Origin: Flavobacteriales bacterium
GTDB taxonomy: Bacteria > Bacteroidota > Bacteroidia > Flavobacteriales_G > Salibacteraceae
DNA length: 64,000 nucleotides
Direction of reading: 5' to 3'
Assembly: GCA_003499525.1 (NCBI GenBank)
Contig: DNTB01000089.1
Span: 156,234-220,233, forward strand
Position numbers and translations under genes: made by a program. The notes below the pieces were generated by a model. That model searched no databases, had not been told where the DNA came from, and saw nothing but the letters and a program-made list of their open reading frames with translations. The first letter of the stretch is position 1, and each line of letters opens with the position of its first letter. Below are positions 9,189-17,290 of the stretch, piece by piece.

Positions 9189-10418
9189 TTATTCGTCTCT
9201 TAATGCTACAATGGGTTTTACTCTTGATGCTTTCATGGCTGGAATGAGTCCTGCAATTGTTCCAAATATGACAAGAAGAACAGCTGCTGAAAAGGCGACA
9301 CCGAAATCCACTCCCGGATTCATAAAGGTTCCTGGGTCTTTAGTAAATGACGAAAGATATTCCAGACCAAATACCCCTAGAACCAGTCCTGTATATCCAG
9401 CTATTGAAGTGACAACAACCGCTTCCATTAAAATCATAGTTGTTATGGAGTTTGGAGTAGCTCCCAAGGCTTTTCGAATTCCTATTTCTTTGGTTCTCTC
9501 CTTGACCGTGATCATCATGATATTGCTGATACCGACAACCCCTGCAATTAAGGTCATGATGCCAATGATCCAAACAAAAGCATTGATACCGGTGAAAATG
9601 CTATTAAAAAGAGCGAATTCCTGAACATTATTGTGAATATGTAATGCCCTTTCGTCCGATGGATCGAACAATAACCGGTCAGAAAGTTGAAGCCTTAAAT
9701 CTTCCACCAGAGTTGAAACCCGCTCATTGGAAGCGTCTCCGGTAGTAAACATGATTCGGTTCAACTCATTTTTAGCATTGAAAACCTTTTGTGCGGTAGT
9801 TACTGGAAGGTAAATCATACTATTTTCCCAGCGTCCTCCACTGTCTTCGAATATTCCAACAACCTTGAAAGGTATTTTGAAAATGGTGATGTATTCCCCC
9901 AAAGCTTCCTTTTCGCCGAACAGTGCTTGTTTGGTTTCGATACCAATTACAGCTACTTTTCTTACTTCTTGCAGATCGACATTTGAAATATATCTTCCAC
10001 GCGTAACTTCGGTATTCTCCAGGAATTTATGATCAGGGTGTACTCCTCTGAAATTCAAAGTATTAACCTCATTGTTGTATTCCACCGGAACACTCCACAT
10101 GGCGTAGCGCCCGGTAATGTGATCAACTTCTTCGTAGGCCCGACCAATCATATCAAAGTCCTCATTCGTGAATTTTATTCTTCTACCGGATTGCATCCCT
10201 CTGAACGGCATTGACAACTGACCGGGCCTCAGCCATACACTATTTATGGCATCGTCTCTGAAGTCATACTCAAAACCATTGCGGAGTCCTTTCCCAGCGC
10301 CTAACAGGATGATAAGCATGAAAATCCCCCACGACACGGAGAAAGATGTTAGAAATGTTCTAAGCTTATTTGCTTTGAAAACATCGTAGATTTCGCGCCA
10401 CTTTTCCAGGTCAAACAT
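9189..10418 (-). CDS. MacB-like ABC transporter permease (first copy)
   Basis: A 409-residue homologue of the next gene with the same architecture: N-terminal helix (FLTSFSVSWGIFMLIILLGA), MacB-type periplasmic domain, FtsX core with KERTKEIGIRKALGATPNSI, and C-terminal ASRVKPIVALRDE. Neither permease carries a fused ATPase, unlike E. coli MacB; the ATPase is encoded separately just upstream and overlaps this gene by 8 nt. Pairs of such permeases with one ATPase and one adaptor are a recurrent Bacteroidota arrangement. Confidence 0.93.
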   Translation of the reverse strand: MFDLEKWREIYDVFKANKLRTFLTSFSVSWGIFMLIILLGAGKGLRNGFEYDFRDDAINSVWLRPGQLSMPFRGMQSGRRIKFTNEDFDMIGRAYEEVDHITGRYAMWSVPVEYNNEVNTLNFRGVHPDHKFLENTEVTRGRYISNVDLQEVRKVAVIGIETKQALFGEKEALGEYITIFKIPFKVVGIFEDSGGRWENSMIYLPVTTAQKVFNAKNELNRIMFTTGDASNERVSTLVEDLRLQLSDRLLFDPSDERALHIHNNVQEFALFNSIFTGINAFVWIIGIMTLIAGVVGISNIMMITVKERTKEIGIRKALGATPNSITTMILMEAVVVTSIAGYTGLVLGVFGLEYLSSFTKDPGTFMNPGVDFGVAFSAAVLLVIFGTIAGLIPAMKASRVKPIVALRDE

Positions 10419-11094
10419 GACTCAGAATTTTATCACTATCAATCTGGCCATCTACTAATTGAATGCTTCGTGAGGTTTTTTGAGCAATGTCGTGTTCATG
10501 AGTTACGATAACCAAGGTTATATCGTCCTGATTGATAACCTGAAGAAGATTCATCACTTCATTTGATGTTTTGCTATCGAGAGCTCCCGTTGGTTCATCC
10601 GCAAGAATCAGCTTCGGTTGGGTAACCAAAGCTCGCGCTATGGCAACGCGTTGCTTTTGTCCACCAGAAAGTTCATTGGGGTGATGCGTAGCCCAATCTT
10701 TAAGCCCGACTTTGTCTAAATACTCAAGGGCTATCTTGTTTCTTTTTTTTCGACTTATGTTTTGATAGTATAGCGGGAGTGCCACATTTTCCATGGCATT
10801 TTTAAAACCCACCAAATTGAAACTCTGAAACACGAAACCTATTGTGCGGTTTCTGAATTGAGCTGCTTTTCTTTCCGTGAGGTTCTTGACGAGAGTTCCA
10901 TTGAGGTGATAATCTCCTGAGTCATAACTGTCGAGAATTCCTACTATATTGAGTAAGGTAGATTTTCCAGATCCTGACGAACCCATAATCGAAACCATTT
11001 CACCCTGTCCGATTTCCAGATCCACATCTTTGAGTACATGTAAACTATGGGTACCCGTACGATAAGATTTATTGACCTTTTTGAGTGATATCAC
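10411..11094 (-). CDS. ABC transporter ATP-binding protein (MacB/LolD type)
   Basis: A 227-residue ATPase powering the exporter encoded downstream. It has Walker A GSSGSGKSTLLN at ~38-49, Q-loop GFVFQSFNLV, signature LSGGQKQRVAIARAL at ~141-155, Walker B LILADEPTGAL and the H-loop VTHEHD. This is the first gene of the operon ATPase-permease-permease-adaptor. About 190 nt of non-coding DNA lies upstream and should hold the promoter; I could not pick out a convincing one. Confidence 0.96.
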   Translation of the reverse strand: MISLKKVNKSYRTGTHSLHVLKDVDLEIGQGEMVSIMGSSGSGKSTLLNIVGILDSYDSGDYHLNGTLVKNLTERKAAQFRNRTIGFVFQSFNLVGFKNAMENVALPLYYQNISRKKRNKIALEYLDKVGLKDWATHHPNELSGGQKQRVAIARALVTQPKLILADEPTGALDSKTSNEVMNLLQVINQDDITLVIVTHEHDIAQKTSRSIQLVDGQIDSDKILSHV

Positions 11095-11286
11095 AATGCA
11101 ATGTTAGCATTCAGATTAAAGGTGTAAATCCAGTTTTAAACCAGCGGGCATAGGGCATTATGGTAGGTTGATAGATTTAATCATTCAATGTAAGCTGTTG
11201 CGTTTTGAGGTCTCTATAAAGAAGAGCTGACGATGACCGCACAAATATGGATTGGCCAATGCTGGCTCTTTTTGAAAAATGGAGAA

Positions 11287-12477
11287 TCACTTCAGTCGTT
11301 GGATCGATTTGTTAATGACTTCAATACCAAAATCGAGATCTTCCATGCTGATATTCAATGGAGGGGCTATTCTAAAAGAGTTTCTTGTAGAAAGAAAATA
11401 GAAGAGTAGGAGCCCTTCTGATCGGCACGATTCAATGACCCCATTGACTTTCTCCGGTGATTCGAGATCGACTGCAATATACAGGCCTTTTGATCTTACT
11501 TGCTGAATGCCAGGTATTTGCATAAGTTTTTCTGTGATGTATTCACCTTTTTGTAGTACATCCCTAAAATCAATTTGATTTGTAAGAACTTCAAGGTTGG
11601 CCAATGCCGCAGCGCAGTTGACAGGATGGCCACCAAAAGTGGTGATATGGCCTAAAACAGGATCCCTGGTGAATAATTCCATAAGTTCATTCGAAGCTAC
11701 AAGGGCTGCTATGGGCATACCGCCTCCAAATGCTTTACCTATTGTGAGCAAATCAGGTACTACATTGTAATGCTCAAATGCAAACAGTTTACCCGTACGA
11801 CCCATGCCGGATTGGATTTCGTCGAATACAAGTAAAGTACCCGTTTCCGTGCAACGTTTTCGAAGTGCGGTGACATATTTTTTATCGGGAATTCTAATTC
11901 CGGCATCACCCTGGATCACTTCTGCGAATACCGCTGCAGTTCTGTTGGTAATCCTATTTAGTTCTCCTGGATCATTAAAAGTGAGAAATCCAATATCTGG
12001 CAACAAGGGACGAAATGCTCTTTTGCGGTCTTCGTTCCCTGCAAGACTCAGAGTCCCATGGGTACTGCCGTGATATGCTCCCCGGAATGCCAGAATTTCA
12101 GTTCGGCCGGTGGCTCTTTTTACCAGTTTCATGGCAGCTTCGTTGGCTTCCGCACCCGAGTTAACGAAGTAGCTCATATTGAGTGATTCCGGCAGAAGTG
12201 AGGCTAATTCTGTGGCGAGTAGGTATTGTGCGGACTGGCGATACTCACCATAAACCATTACATGCATGTGGCGGTCGATCTGGGTTTTAATCGCTTTAAT
12301 TATGTCCGGATGACTGTGACCAATATTGGCAACTCCGATTCCACTGATAAAATCGAGATATTTTTCTCCATTTGGGCCATAAAGCCAGGATCCTTCAGCC
12401 CGCGAAATCTCTATGTCAATAGGGTAGGGAGAGGTCTGAGCCTGATGCGTAAAAAAAGAGCGCCTGGAATCTTGCAT
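11287..12477 (-). CDS. Class III PLP-dependent aminotransferase
   Basis: A 396-residue fold-type I aminotransferase of the acetylornithine/ornithine/4-aminobutyrate group. It has GISGIGVANIGHSHP near residue 45, VNSGAEANEAAMKLVKRATG (PLP phosphate site) near 105, VFDEIQSGMGRTGKLFA with the cofactor-contacting Asp, and TIGKAFGGGMP whose Lys forms the PLP Schiff base. Length and motifs are complete. Which amino donor it uses is not decidable; no arginine-biosynthesis genes are adjacent, so ArgD should not be assumed. It lies 43 nt downstream of the Spy-like gene. Confidence 0.9.
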   Translation of the reverse strand: MQDSRRSFFTHQAQTSPYPIDIEISRAEGSWLYGPNGEKYLDFISGIGVANIGHSHPDIIKAIKTQIDRHMHVMVYGEYRQSAQYLLATELASLLPESLNMSYFVNSGAEANEAAMKLVKRATGRTEILAFRGAYHGSTHGTLSLAGNEDRKRAFRPLLPDIGFLTFNDPGELNRITNRTAAVFAEVIQGDAGIRIPDKKYVTALRKRCTETGTLLVFDEIQSGMGRTGKLFAFEHYNVVPDLLTIGKAFGGGMPIAALVASNELMELFTRDPVLGHITTFGGHPVNCAAALANLEVLTNQIDFRDVLQKGEYITEKLMQIPGIQQVRSKGLYIAVDLESPEKVNGVIESCRSEGLLLFYFLSTRNSFRIAPPLNISMEDLDFGIEVINKSIQRLK

Positions 12478-12481
12478 AGTG

Positions 12482-12489
12482 CAAATTTA
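12482..12489 (-). promoter_or_regulatory. Possible Bacteroidota -7 element upstream of the aminotransferase
   Basis: TAAATTTG on the minus strand matches the Bacteroidota -7 consensus TAnnTTTG, but it lies only 4 nt before the aminotransferase ATG and no clear -33 TTTG is seen at the right distance. It would imply a leaderless transcript. Could be chance. Confidence 0.25.
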
Positions 12490-12520
12490 TCCAAGCGCTC
12501 ATGCCACGAGTAATATCGGT

Positions 12521-12976
12521 CTATCGTCTTCCGTCTCGCCCTCTTCCAAGTCGCTCCAAAAGGTCTTTTTTAAACTCTTTCTCGGCCCGATAGTATAGGG
12601 CTACTTTTCTTATCGGAAGTACTTTTTGAAATTCTTTGTCATATTTCTTTTTGACATCCAGTTCACTCTGTTCCCATTCAAAGTTCTTTTCTATGACTTC
12701 TTTTAGCTCCTCTTCAGAAAGGTTATCCAACCCTTTCTTTCTGACATCCCTCATGTATTCCAACCTTTCCTTTTTGAGTATCTCAATTTCATCAGTCAAT
12801 TCGTTAAACAAGGGCCAGAATTTTTGGGCTTCCTCCGAGGTTAGATTCACTTTATTGGTAATATAACTAACCCGATAGGCCTTAAGCTTTTCCATGCGTT
12901 CGGAATCTAATTCCTGTGCGTATATGCTCAGTGTAGTTCCCGCCATTAGTCCTATTATGAATATGATTCTTTTCAT
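12521..12976 (-). CDS. Spy/CpxP-like periplasmic protein
   Basis: A 151-residue secreted protein with a signal peptide (IIFIIGLMAGTTLSIYAQ) and an all-helical, highly charged body with NLTSEEAQKFWPLFNEL near residue 43. This resembles the LTxxQ-type repeats of Spy/CpxP-family periplasmic chaperone-like proteins. Its start overlaps the upstream anti-sigma candidate by 4 nt (ATGA), and the ECF sigma factor is one gene further up. Such trios (ECF sigma, one-TM protein, Spy-like protein) suggest envelope-stress sensing. That function is inferred from context; ligand unknown. Confidence 0.72.
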   Translation of the reverse strand: MKRIIFIIGLMAGTTLSIYAQELDSERMEKLKAYRVSYITNKVNLTSEEAQKFWPLFNELTDEIEILKKERLEYMRDVRKKGLDNLSEEELKEVIEKNFEWEQSELDVKKKYDKEFQKVLPIRKVALYYRAEKEFKKDLLERLGRGRDGRR

Positions 12977-13401
12977 AGTTCTTGATTTTCAGTTAGGTAT
13001 AATAATTCGTCAACACTCAATTCACTTGAGTACAAATATTGAATCAGTTCATCTTCTCCAAATTCTGGATTGGCCATAGACAATTCGTCTTCAAGATCGG
13101 TAATGAGATCAGTAGAAGCAATTTGATACAGATCAACGTCAGAATCTTCAACCCAGCTCAATACATCATCCTGATCGATTGAAACCGAATCTGCAGCAGG
13201 ATAAAATGGCCCCAGAGTTATTATTATTCCGATGAGAATAGCAACTGCGACACCAGCGGACCAGTACAGGTATCTCAATCGGAATTTATGTTCCGATTCG
13301 GTCGATATATGCATTAATCGGGTATTGAGATCATCAAAATAACCCTCCGGTACCTTGAATCCGGTTCCTGACTTGTATTTTGAATTTATATCCATATTCA
13401 T
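12973..13401 (-). CDS. Putative anti-sigma factor, single-pass membrane protein
   Basis: A 142-residue protein with a ~45-residue cytoplasmic N-terminus, one membrane helix (YWSAGVAVAILIGIIITLGP) and an acidic periplasmic part rich in D and E. It directly follows the ECF sigma gene (25 nt) and overlaps the Spy-like gene. Position, size and topology fit an anti-sigma factor, but no zinc-binding HxxxCxxC motif is visible, so it is not a ZAS-type protein. It could instead be a signalling partner of unknown mechanism. Confidence 0.6.
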   Translation of the reverse strand: MNMDINSKYKSGTGFKVPEGYFDDLNTRLMHISTESEHKFRLRYLYWSAGVAVAILIGIIITLGPFYPAADSVSIDQDDVLSWVEDSDVDLYQIASTDLITDLEDELSMANPEFGEDELIQYLYSSELSVDELLYLTENQEL

Positions 13402-13426
13402 TGAGATGAAATATTGTCTAAAAGGT

Positions 13427-13987
13427 TTAAAAAGACTCTGTTTGTAAAGCTGATTTAATTTTTCGAACTGCGTGATGATAGGACGCTTTCAACGCGCCTA
13501 TGGAAGTACCCAGTATTTCCGATATTTCTTCGTATTTCATATCGTCAAAGTATTTCATATTGAATGTAATTCTTTGTTTATCAGGTAGTTGAAGTAAAAT
13601 GAGTTGTAATTTTTTTTCTATTTCATCTCCGTCGAAATAGGGGTCTGAAGTTAATGTGGAAGAGAGTGGGCTTTCGACGTCGTCCAGGGTCAGGTTTCGG
13701 TGTTTTTTCTCTTTGCGCAAAAATTGTAGGCTCTCATTGGTCGCGATGGTGAATGCCCAGGTTTTGACCTTACTTCGGCCTTCGAAAGACTTTAAGTTTA
13801 ACCAGATTTTGGTGTAGACTTCCTGAATGACATCGTCAGCGTTTTCATGCGATATGACAATTTTTCTTACATGCCAATAGAGCGGTTCGGCCAGATATTT
13901 AATGACCTGCTGAAATGCGCTATCATATTTCTTTTCCGATAGGAGCAGGGCAGTATTTTCCTCCAGATTCGTGGCATTCATATCCAT
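13427..13987 (-). CDS. ECF-family RNA polymerase sigma factor
   Basis: A 186-residue group IV sigma factor. Region 2 spans ~25-95 with NADDVIQEVYTKIW (core binding) and SKVKTWAFTIATNESLQFLR (-10 recognition). Region 4 spans ~125-180 with MKYEEISEILGTSIGALKAS as the helix-turn-helix for the -35 element. It is 7 nt downstream of the second GT-C/TPR gene and 25 nt upstream of the putative anti-sigma gene, so it sits in the middle of a six-gene same-strand run. It may autoregulate this run, but no target promoter motif was identified. Confidence 0.95.
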   Translation of the reverse strand: MDMNATNLEENTALLLSEKKYDSAFQQVIKYLAEPLYWHVRKIVISHENADDVIQEVYTKIWLNLKSFEGRSKVKTWAFTIATNESLQFLRKEKKHRNLTLDDVESPLSSTLTSDPYFDGDEIEKKLQLILLQLPDKQRITFNMKYFDDMKYEEISEILGTSIGALKASYHHAVRKIKSALQTESF

Positions 13988-13994
13988 AAGATGC

Positions 13995-15632
13995 CTAATC
14001 CTCGCCAGGGTTTAATGACATCCCTAATTCATCTTCCAGCTGTTTCCTGATTTTCAGGATATGCCGGGATTGATCTCCGCAATTATATCCCAGGCGCAAT
14101 TGTTGAATCGCTTCTTCTTTTTTTCCGGTTTTAAGTAATGATCGGCCCAAGAGGAAGTGTATGCAATCCTGATAGATTTCTTGCTGTACTTCCATTTCTT
14201 TTCGATAGTAATAAACGGCTGAGTCATATTTTCCGATTTCGTGATAGGAGACTGCCAACCCAATATTTGCGAAATAAATAGTGGAGTCAAGAGCGAGTGC
14301 CTTCCTGCTGTATTTGATTGCTTTTTCGTAGTCTTCCGCATTCACATAAGAATTTCCAAGTCCGTAATACCCTAAAGACTCACTGTTAGATTTTGTAATT
14401 ATCGAATTCCAATAATCGAAAGGATCACCAAAGTCTTTTTGAAAATGCAGATTAAAACCTCCCCAGACTATGAATACTATGGAGCCATAAACTATTACTC
14501 TTCTTGGGTTTTCCTCTATCCAGGCATTTAAAAAAGAAAAGCCAAAAGCTAACCCTATCATTGGGAGTATCATCCTGTGCATCATGGCATAACCTGAAAC
14601 GGTTGTGGTTATTAATGTGAGAAATAACCATACGATCATGATAGAGAAGTTTTCTGTAGATGTCTTGTTTTTCCAGGCCCAATAAAACAGCAGAATAATT
14701 CCTGGAAGGGAAATTAGAAGTTCAACCCAGGATACCTCAAGCATGGCGACGGGGATAGCGGGCAAGAGCATGCTTCCAATGGCAAATAGGACATCTTCAA
14801 AACCAGAAGGAATTTGATCGATGTAAATAAGCGGAGAGAAGGCGTCTGTAGAGCCTGTATTGGATCTCAATATAAACCAGAAGAGTAAGCTAATAATCCA
14901 GCTGACGGTTAAAAGTTTATTGGCCCATAACCACCGAAAGGAATTTTTGGGTAGAGTATAAAGTATCTCTGAAAAAGAGGCGCTTCCGTCCTTTTTGAAC
15001 ATCTGATGTGCTGAAAAATCTTCACTTAGAAGCGAGGAGATGACGAAAAGAGCCGGGAACAAAAGAGCGGCTTCTTTGGTTAAAAGTGCCAAATTCCAGA
15101 AGAGCAGGTGAAATACCACATTAATGAAACTCCCTTTTCTTCTCCACTGAATGAAAAAGATGAGGCTCCAGAGTGTAAACGTGGTTAAGAATAGATCAAC
15201 ATTTCCTGGCGACCAACATACAGCTTCCACCATAGCCGGATGAACAGTCAGTAAAGAAACGAAGAGGTATCTGTACTTTTCTCTAAACCCTAAAACTTTT
15301 AAGAATTGAAGAATGGTCAATAGGGTAATAATCATCCAGAAAATACCATAGTACAGGTAGTAATCAGGATAGGGATTCGGTGTGCCCGTGAGTAGAGGAA
15401 TAGGCATCATCAGGATGGTTTGAATGGGTCGGTAATAAGCAGCTCCATCTATTAGAAAGACATTTTGCCTGAATGCTTGAACCAGGTAAGAATAGTCCTT
15501 CATTTTATCCCACTGATTATCAAAAATCAAGTTGTCATCAAGCCCTGTAAATTTTGTGTCAAAGTCAATGTACCAGAGTATTCCAAACAGAGTGATTATG
15601 GTGCCAACTATTATGTCATTCCTTTTGGTCAA
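13995..15632 (-). CDS. GT-C-like multi-pass membrane protein with C-terminal TPRs (copy 2)
   Basis: A 545-residue protein with about ten membrane helices (residues ~8-400) and TPR repeats at ~425-535 (YYGLGNSYVNAEDYEKAIKY, VSYHEIGKYDSAVYYYRKEM). The short loop after helix 1 carries TGLDDN, an acidic pair placed as in GT-C enzymes of the PMT/TMTC type. Membrane core plus TPR tail is the layout of TMTC O-mannosyltransferases. It is clearly paralogous to the next gene upstream over its full length. A role in lipid-linked sugar transfer to proteins or polysaccharide is inferred, not shown. Confidence 0.7.
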   Translation of the reverse strand: MTKRNDIIVGTIITLFGILWYIDFDTKFTGLDDNLIFDNQWDKMKDYSYLVQAFRQNVFLIDGAAYYRPIQTILMMPIPLLTGTPNPYPDYYLYYGIFWMIITLLTILQFLKVLGFREKYRYLFVSLLTVHPAMVEAVCWSPGNVDLFLTTFTLWSLIFFIQWRRKGSFINVVFHLLFWNLALLTKEAALLFPALFVISSLLSEDFSAHQMFKKDGSASFSEILYTLPKNSFRWLWANKLLTVSWIISLLFWFILRSNTGSTDAFSPLIYIDQIPSGFEDVLFAIGSMLLPAIPVAMLEVSWVELLISLPGIILLFYWAWKNKTSTENFSIMIVWLFLTLITTTVSGYAMMHRMILPMIGLAFGFSFLNAWIEENPRRVIVYGSIVFIVWGGFNLHFQKDFGDPFDYWNSIITKSNSESLGYYGLGNSYVNAEDYEKAIKYSRKALALDSTIYFANIGLAVSYHEIGKYDSAVYYYRKEMEVQQEIYQDCIHFLLGRSLLKTGKKEEAIQQLRLGYNCGDQSRHILKIRKQLEDELGMSLNPGED

Positions 15633-15643
15633 GATGTCGGGAA

Positions 15644-17290
15644 TTATGGCCGTTTTCGATCAACCAGCTCGACATCAAGTTCTTGTTCAAGTGAATCGTA
15701 TGCTTGTCGAGCATAGCGCGATTGATGATAGTAGGTATTTCCTAATAGAAGCTCTTCAATTCCTCGTTCTCTTTGGCCACCCTCAATTAGTGCACATCCC
15801 ATGGCAAAATGAACATATTCTCTAAAAATTTTTGTGTCGCTATCCAGTTCTTTTTGGATGTAGTAAATCGCAGAATCATATACATCCAGATCCAGATAGG
15901 CACGCCCGAGGTTTACATACATGAAAGGAGCCAGTTCATCATGCTTAAGAGCTTCGATATACATCTCTTTTGCTTGTACGGGCTTATTTTTTGTTTGATA
16001 CAGATTTCCTAAACCTGTAAGCCCGTAGGACGGTAAATTCGATCTATCTCGAATCGCGGTCCAGAATGATTCTGCACTGTTGTAGTCTTTTTGAAATTCA
16101 ATATTTAAAAAGCCGAATAGAGTGAAAATGACAATACTTGAAATGACCACCAGGTTTCTTTGACTCTTCAAAAGGTCATTCAGAAATGCAAAACCAAAAG
16201 CGAGCCCAACCATTGGAAATATTAACCGGTGCAGGATTACATAACCGGATATAGTACTGGTTATTAATGCGAAAATGATCCAAAGGATAAAAACAAGAAA
16301 AACCTCATTTGAAAGGCGGTATTTCCAGGTGAGAAAAAAGAGAAGCAATATGCCCGGAATGGATAGCAAGAATGTAATCCAGTCCACGGAAATCAGGGGC
16401 GCTGTTTTTAGAGGAATTAATATTGATCCAACGAGAAATGCAAGGTCTTTGGCACCGTATGGAATATTGTTGACATAGCTCAAAATGCTGACTGAGCCTG
16501 CTCCACCGGCCTGACCACGGACGAAGATCCAAGCTAGTAGAAGGATTATCCAAAGGGCGGAAACAACCCTGTTTTCTTTGATCCAGACCCAGACTTTCAC
16601 ATGCAATTGATCGAGTAGCACTAACATCGGAGTTTTACGCATCACCCAAACCGAACTCTCTTTTTTGAAGTCTTCAAGCAATATGGACATCAATACAAAT
16701 AGTGGAGGCAGGAGAATGCCCGCTTCTTTTACTAAAGTTGCTGATAACCAGAAGGTTAAATGAAGAATTAGAGCGTGTATTTTTTTATTTCTTCTCCATA
16801 AAATGAAAAAATACAAACTCCAAAGTGCCAATGTTGTTAGCATGAGGTCTCCTATTCCTGGAATCCATCGTACCCCAACCACCATGGAAGGGTGAATTAC
16901 AATGAATAAGGTCAGAAGAAAACGAAAGAGGCGGCTGAACCCCAAAATTGCAGTTGAAAAGTAAATGGTCAGTGCAGTAAGGATAAGCCAGAATATGCTG
17001 TAAGCCAGGTAATATTCAAGCTCCGGGTTTTCAGATTGTAGTACAAGTGCTGGCGGCATAAGTCCGACAATGAGTAGAGGGCGGTAGTATGTCGAGCCCT
17101 GGAATATAAATACACTTTGCTTGAAGGCCTGAAAGGCATAGTCAGAGTCCTTCATCTTGTCCCATTGTGAGTCTATGATTAGCGTGTCATCCAACCCGGT
17201 AAATTCCACATTTACTCTATGGTAGAGTACGATGCTTAATGCTATTAGAATAGAAGAAACAAGTATGTCGCGCCAGAATGGATTCAGCAT
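15644..17290 (-). CDS. GT-C-like multi-pass membrane protein with C-terminal TPRs (copy 1)
   Basis: A 548-residue paralogue of the following gene, 11 nt apart. Shared blocks include TGLDD, SQWDKMKD with QAFKQSVF after helix 1, the HPSMV segment, KEAGILLPPLFVL and a four-helix C-terminal core, then TPRs (LTGLGNLYQTKNKPVQAKEM, NLGRAYLDLDVYDSAIYYIQ). The ATG overlaps the VWA gene stop by 1 nt. Tandem duplication followed by divergence is evident. Substrate is unknown; a glycosyltransferase role rests on topology and the acidic pair. Confidence 0.7.
   Translation of the reverse strand: MLNPFWRDILVSSILIALSIVLYHRVNVEFTGLDDTLIIDSQWDKMKDSDYAFQAFKQSVFIFQGSTYYRPLLIVGLMPPALVLQSENPELEYYLAYSIFWLILTALTIYFSTAILGFSRLFRFLLTLFIVIHPSMVVGVRWIPGIGDLMLTTLALWSLYFFILWRRNKKIHALILHLTFWLSATLVKEAGILLPPLFVLMSILLEDFKKESSVWVMRKTPMLVLLDQLHVKVWVWIKENRVVSALWIILLLAWIFVRGQAGGAGSVSILSYVNNIPYGAKDLAFLVGSILIPLKTAPLISVDWITFLLSIPGILLLFFLTWKYRLSNEVFLVFILWIIFALITSTISGYVILHRLIFPMVGLAFGFAFLNDLLKSQRNLVVISSIVIFTLFGFLNIEFQKDYNSAESFWTAIRDRSNLPSYGLTGLGNLYQTKNKPVQAKEMYIEALKHDELAPFMYVNLGRAYLDLDVYDSAIYYIQKELDSDTKIFREYVHFAMGCALIEGGQRERGIEELLLGNTYYHQSRYARQAYDSLEQELDVELVDRKRP

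Noticed and set aside
9112..9624. 170-codon plus-strand frame
   Set aside because: Runs antisense to both MacB-like permeases, whose motifs are unmistakable; no domain or start context of its own.
11287..12477. Assigning argD to the aminotransferase
   Set aside because: Class III motifs are shared by several enzymes and no arginine genes are nearby.
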